Source of the DNA: Candidatus Neoanaerotignum tabaqchaliae
GTDB lineage: Bacteria > Bacillota > Clostridia > Lachnospirales > Anaerotignaceae
DNA length: 8,211 nucleotides
Assembly (NCBI GenBank): GCA_904420235.1
Contig: CAJFUS010000092.1
Coordinates: forward strand, 1 to 8,211
Reading direction: 5' to 3'
Shown: positions 5,903 through 8,211 of the stretch, in pieces
Position numbering within the stretch: the first letter of the stretch is position 1
Layout of the letters: each line of letters opens with the position of its first letter
Made by a program: the position numbers and the translations under genes
The notes under the pieces: model-generated
What the model was told of the DNA's origin: nothing
The model's database searches: none
Seen by the model: the letters and a program-made list of their open reading frames with translations, nothing else

Positions 5903-7171
5903 TTATTCTTTAAGTATGCCGAGCATTTCATTAAAATCAACGCCGCTTATATTTCCGGCAGCCGCTATTGATGCCTTTTCCATATCAAAAACATAATTTG
6001 CCGCTTCTATAACGCTGTTCAGCGTAACCTCTTCCGCCTCTTTTATTATTTCTTCCTGCGGTTTAACAAAGCCGTTCATTAAAAACGAAACTCCGTTTGA
6101 CGTCATGCGGTTTAAAGTGCTTTCATTTCCTATTATAAAATTGCTTATAAGCTGTGTTTTTGTTTTTCTTAAAAGCTCCTCGGATATTCCGTTGGTTTTT
6201 AAATCCTTTATGCACTCCTTTAAAGCAATGCACATGTCCTTGGCTTGTGATGGATTTAACGCTGTATATATTATAAAAAGGCCTGTACTTTCAAAGGCCA
6301 TAGGAAAGCTGTATATTGAGTACGAAAGACCCTTTTCCTCCCTTATTTTTTGGAAAAGCATAGAGCTCATTCCTCCACCGAAAACAGTATTCATAATGGT
6401 GTAGGGATATTTCATAACATCTTCTCTTTTATATCCCGGAAAGGCTATGCATATATGAAGCTGCTCCGTATCCTTTTCCTTGGCCATAACGGCTTGGCTG
6501 TATCCTGAAATATCGAGGCTTTCAGCGCTTTTGCTTTCAGTTTCAGCTTTCGCTCCAAAGGTTTTTTCCAGCTTCTCAAGCATAATATCCGGCTCAAAAT
6601 TGCCCACAACAGATATTACAGTTTTGTCGTTTCCATAGTTTTCTTTGAAATAATTTTTTATTATTTCCGAATTAAAGGCCGATATTTTTTCGGCCGTTCC
6701 AAGTATGGGATGAGAAAGCCTTGTTCCCTTAAGGGTTATTCCTTGAATTATGTCCTGAACAAGCTCTTCTGGGTCATCGTCATACATATTTATTTCCTCA
6801 ATTATAACATTGCGCTCTTTCTTTACATCGTTTTCGTCAAATTTAGGGTTTAAAAACATATCGCCTAAAATATCAAGGGCCTTGTCAAAATGAGTATCCA
6901 AAGTTCTTGTGTGATAACATGTATATTCTTTTGTTGTGTATGCGTTTATTTGGCCTCCAAGCTCGTCCATGTCCTCGGCTATTTGTTTGGCGCTTCTTTT
7001 TTCCGTGCCCTTAAAAAGCATGTGCTCTATAAAGTGCGATATGCCCTCAAAATCCTCACTTTCACAGCTGGAGCCATTTTTTACATATATACCAAATGAT
7101 ATGCTGCGCACATAGGGAAGATTTTCCATCACAACCCGTATGCCATTTGAAAGTTCCTTTATTTTAACCAT
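5903..7171 (-). CDS. M16B family zinc metallopeptidase (processing-peptidase-like), 422 aa
   Basis: The protein matches the bacterial insulinase/pitrilysin-type M16B peptidases related to Bacillus MlpA/YmxG and the mitochondrial processing peptidase beta subunit. The inverted zinc motif HFIEH (His46, Glu49, His50) is intact, and the third ligand is probably Glu126 in NVIIEEI, about 76 residues later as expected. LGGQINAYTTKEYTCYH (71-87) is a typical following segment. The C-terminal half carries FGGGMSSMLFQKIREEKGLSYSIYS (264-288), including the Arg277 and Tyr284 usually involved in substrate binding; Met271 stands where many relatives have Arg. There is no signal peptide, so it is probably cytoplasmic. 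GGAGGT (7182-7177) lies 5 nt before the ATG. Relatives often sit near polynucleotide phosphorylase or DAP/aspartate-pathway genes in Firmicutes; here the next unit downstream is dapF-dapL, beyond a terminator. The natural substrate is unknown. Confidence 0.92.
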   Translation of the reverse strand: MVKIKELSNGIRVVMENLPYVRSISFGIYVKNGSSCESEDFEGISHFIEHMLFKGTEKRSAKQIAEDMDELGGQINAYTTKEYTCYHTRTLDTHFDKALDILGDMFLNPKFDENDVKKERNVIIEEINMYDDDPEELVQDIIQGITLKGTRLSHPILGTAEKISAFNSEIIKNYFKENYGNDKTVISVVGNFEPDIMLEKLEKTFGAKAETESKSAESLDISGYSQAVMAKEKDTEQLHICIAFPGYKREDVMKYPYTIMNTVFGGGMSSMLFQKIREEKGLSYSIYSFPMAFESTGLFIIYTALNPSQAKDMCIALKECIKDLKTNGISEELLRKTKTQLISNFIIGNESTLNRMTSNGVSFLMNGFVKPQEEIIKEAEEVTLNSVIEAANYVFDMEKASIAAAGNISGVDFNEMLGILKE

Positions 7172-7235
7172 TGTATACCTCCAAAATATATCAAAGTTAA
7201 ATATTCCTTTTATTTAAATTTTGTATTCATAATAA

Positions 7236-7264
7236 ATTATACATATTTAGTGCCTTATTGAAAA
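7236..7264 (-). promoter_or_regulatory. Probable sigma-A promoter for the M16 peptidase gene
   Basis: On the minus strand, TTTTCA (7264-7259; four of six) and TATAAT (7241-7236; six of six) are separated by 17 nt. Transcription would begin near 7229, about 58 nt before the ATG. Confidence 0.6.
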
Positions 7265-7319
7265 TGTTTTTATAAAACTTTTCGTTATATAAAATTAAAA
7301 TTATATTATAAAACCAATC

Positions 7320-7364
7320 CCGAAACGGCCGGAAATATTTCTTCGGCCCGCAGTCAGCCGAAAC
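7320..7364. repeat. GC-rich island with two mutually exclusive hairpins
   Basis: Within AT-rich sequence, GGCCG (7327-7331) can pair with CGGCC (7344-7348), with GAAAT/ATTTC nested inside, while TTCGGC (7342-7347) can instead pair with GCCGAA (7357-7362). The two share bases 7344-7347. CCGAAAC occurs as a direct repeat at both ends (7320-7326 and 7358-7364). No U-tract follows either hairpin on either strand. On the present promoter calls it lies upstream of both transcription starts, so it may be a DNA site or an unrecognised small RNA. Confidence 0.35.
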
Positions 7365-7404
7365 TCCTTTAAAATTCTTTATAATAAAAATCATCTGATT
7401 CTGC

Positions 7405-7433
7405 TTGCGCATAAGGTATTTTTAAACTATACT
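7405..7433 (+). promoter_or_regulatory. Possible promoter for the copper-amine-oxidase-N protein gene
   Basis: TTGCGC (7405-7410) and TATACT (7428-7433; five of six) are separated by 17 nt. The -35 is weak (three of six). The implied leader is about 70 nt and contains the strong ribosome binding site GAGGAGAGGGG just before the ATG. Confidence 0.4.
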
Positions 7434-7511
7434 TTATGTACAGAGTTTCATTTTATGTAAAATTCGGCCAATGAAGTTTATAAAATTTTTAAAGAGGAGA
7501 GGGGTTATTAA

Positions 7512-8211
7512 ATGAAAAGAATCTTAATTATAATTTTAAGTGCTTTAAGTTTATCGTCCCCGGCTTTTGCCGCCGAAAACATATCCCTATGCCTGAACGG
7601 CAACGCTTTGCCATCAGACGAAAACAGCATACATATTAATAACAATACCGCTTTAATATCCGTGCGTTATGCCGCCGAAATTTTCGGTTATAACTTAGAA
7701 TGGAACGACAGTGCAAAAACAGCGGTTTTAAGCAAAGAAAATCAAAAACTTTCTTTTAAAAGCGGCTATGATTTTATTGTCTCAAACAATAATCCGACTA
7801 AACTTAACGGAAAAGCCGAAATAATTGACGGACGCATGTTTGTGCCAATCCGCGCCCTTGCAGAATGCTTAAATTTAAATGTTAAATGGAACGGCGCGGC
7901 AAAAAACATAAGCCTTGTTGAATCGGAAAAAATGCTGTATGAAGATAATGACGAAGGCATATACATTTTAACGCCCGACGGATATATCAAAGATGATTTT
8001 GACATAGTAAAAAATGAATATGAGAAATATTTCGTACTGAATTTTTTCACTCCGCAAAACAGCCAGCTTCTTTTTTCAATAATGTTTTTCTACGCGGATT
8101 ATTGGAATAACGAAGTGAAAGACAATTTCTCGGCCGTATATTCACGGATTTATGAAAACGGCTCGTCCGTTGTGTTGTGCGTTAACGCCACGGATGTTCA
8201 ATATTCCATTG
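7512..8211 (+). CDS. Secreted protein with copper-amine-oxidase-like N-terminal repeats (partial, 3' end off the right edge)
   Basis: The first 233 codons are visible. A short signal peptide (Lys2-Arg3, hydrophobic core 4-16, then SPAFA before AEN) suggests signal peptidase I cleavage after Ala20. Two half-repeats of the copper amine oxidase N-terminal (CuAO_N, PF07833) type follow: ALISVRYAAEIFGYNLEWND...AKTAVL (47-73) and MFVPIRALAECLNLNVKWNG...AKNISLV (109-136). Despite the name, this domain is a common non-catalytic cell-surface module in Clostridia and Paenibacillus and does not imply copper or oxidase activity. From about residue 140 the sequence is acidic, then aromatic-rich (YFVLNFFTPQNS, FSIMFFYADYWNN), and I do not recognise it; it resembles a globular domain rather than a repeat or wall anchor. 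The ATG at 7512 follows GAGGAGAGGGG at 7494-7504. Function is unknown; an extracytoplasmic location is the only firm inference. Confidence 0.85.
   Translation, partial: MKRILIIILSALSLSSPAFAAENISLCLNGNALPSDENSIHINNNTALISVRYAAEIFGYNLEWNDSAKTAVLSKENQKLSFKSGYDFIVSNNNPTKLNGKAEIIDGRMFVPIRALAECLNLNVKWNGAAKNISLVESEKMLYEDNDEGIYILTPDGYIKDDFDIVKNEYEKYFVLNFFTPQNSQLLFSIMFFYADYWNNEVKDNFSAVYSRIYENGSSVVLCVNATDVQYSI

Larger units (their letters stand above)
7172..7511. other. 340-bp divergent spacer between the M16 peptidase and the copper-amine-oxidase-N protein gene
   Basis: No gene is supported here. The spacer holds a promoter for each flanking gene (entries at 7236-7264 and 7405-7433), a GC-rich self-complementary island (7320-7364), and two copies of TTTATGTA (7433-7440 and 7452-7459) in the plus-strand leader. 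The remainder is AT-rich and shows nothing I can name. A 61-codon minus-strand frame lacks a ribosome binding site. Confidence 0.6.

Noticed and set aside
7227..7412. A 61-codon minus-strand reading frame upstream of the M16 peptidase gene
   Set aside because: It has no ribosome binding site, overlaps the GC island and the peptidase promoter, and its low-complexity Asn/Ile/Tyr/Phe composition looks like translated AT-rich spacer.
7471..7515. A 14-codon frame (MKFIKFLKRRGVIK) whose stop overlaps the ATG of the copper-amine-oxidase-N gene as ATGA
   Set aside because: The overlap would suit translational coupling, but no ribosome binding site precedes its ATG and most of the frame is simply the AT-rich leader plus the downstream gene's ribosome binding site.
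7766..8050. A 94-codon minus-strand reading frame
   Set aside because: It lies wholly antisense to the secreted copper-amine-oxidase-N gene, whose frame has clear domain repeats and a signal peptide; the antisense frame has no recognisable domain.
1..8211. A mobile element, defence system, CRISPR array or biosynthetic cluster
   Set aside because: I found no transposase, integrase, regularly spaced repeats, nuclease-helicase sets or synthase genes; the identified genes are housekeeping or common accessory families.

Overview
This window looks like a housekeeping stretch of chromosome from a low-GC Gram-positive anaerobe, most likely a member of the Clostridia. The support is the AT-rich spacers, strong AGGAGG-type ribosome binding sites, sigma-A-like promoters, the LL-diaminopimelate aminotransferase route to lysine and meso-DAP, a dGTPase-like HD protein of the kind often found beside dnaG in Clostridia, and a secreted protein with copper-amine-oxidase-type N-terminal repeats. 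I did not recognise the species. There is no sign of phage, insertion sequence, CRISPR array, tRNA or rRNA.

Layout, left to right. (1) 1-632, minus: the N-terminal 210 codons of a dGTP triphosphohydrolase-like HD protein with a TTG start, running off the left edge. (2) 633-824: a divergent control region with several dyads and a repeated 12-mer. (3) 825-1612, plus: a two-gene unit encoding a tautomerase-superfamily enzyme and a small PPOX-type flavin protein, ended by a GC-rich hairpin. (4) 1842-3116, minus: GTPase HflX, with an 11-bp perfect inverted repeat just upstream of its start. (5) 3336-5430, minus: dapF followed by dapL, the last two steps of the one-step aminotransferase route to meso-DAP, with a near-consensus promoter at one end and an intrinsic terminator at the other. 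(6) 5618-7171, minus: an M16B zinc peptidase followed by a small DUF378 membrane protein and a strong hairpin terminator. (7) 7172-7511: a 340-bp divergent spacer holding promoters in both directions and a small GC-rich self-complementary island. (8) 7512 to the right edge, plus: the start of a secreted protein with two copper-amine-oxidase-type N-terminal half-repeats followed by a region I do not recognise.

Functionally, DapL converts tetrahydrodipicolinate to LL-DAP and DapF epimerises it to meso-DAP, feeding lysine and peptidoglycan synthesis. HflX is a ribosome-splitting or rescue GTPase, the HD protein controls dNTP pools, and the tautomerase and PPOX pair looks like a small stress or detoxification unit. 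I see no clear evidence of a new multi-gene system. The items most worth a second look are non-coding (the dyads at 584-601, 756-774, 795-810 and 3151-3181, and the GC island at 7320-7364), plus the unidentified C-terminal part of the last protein.
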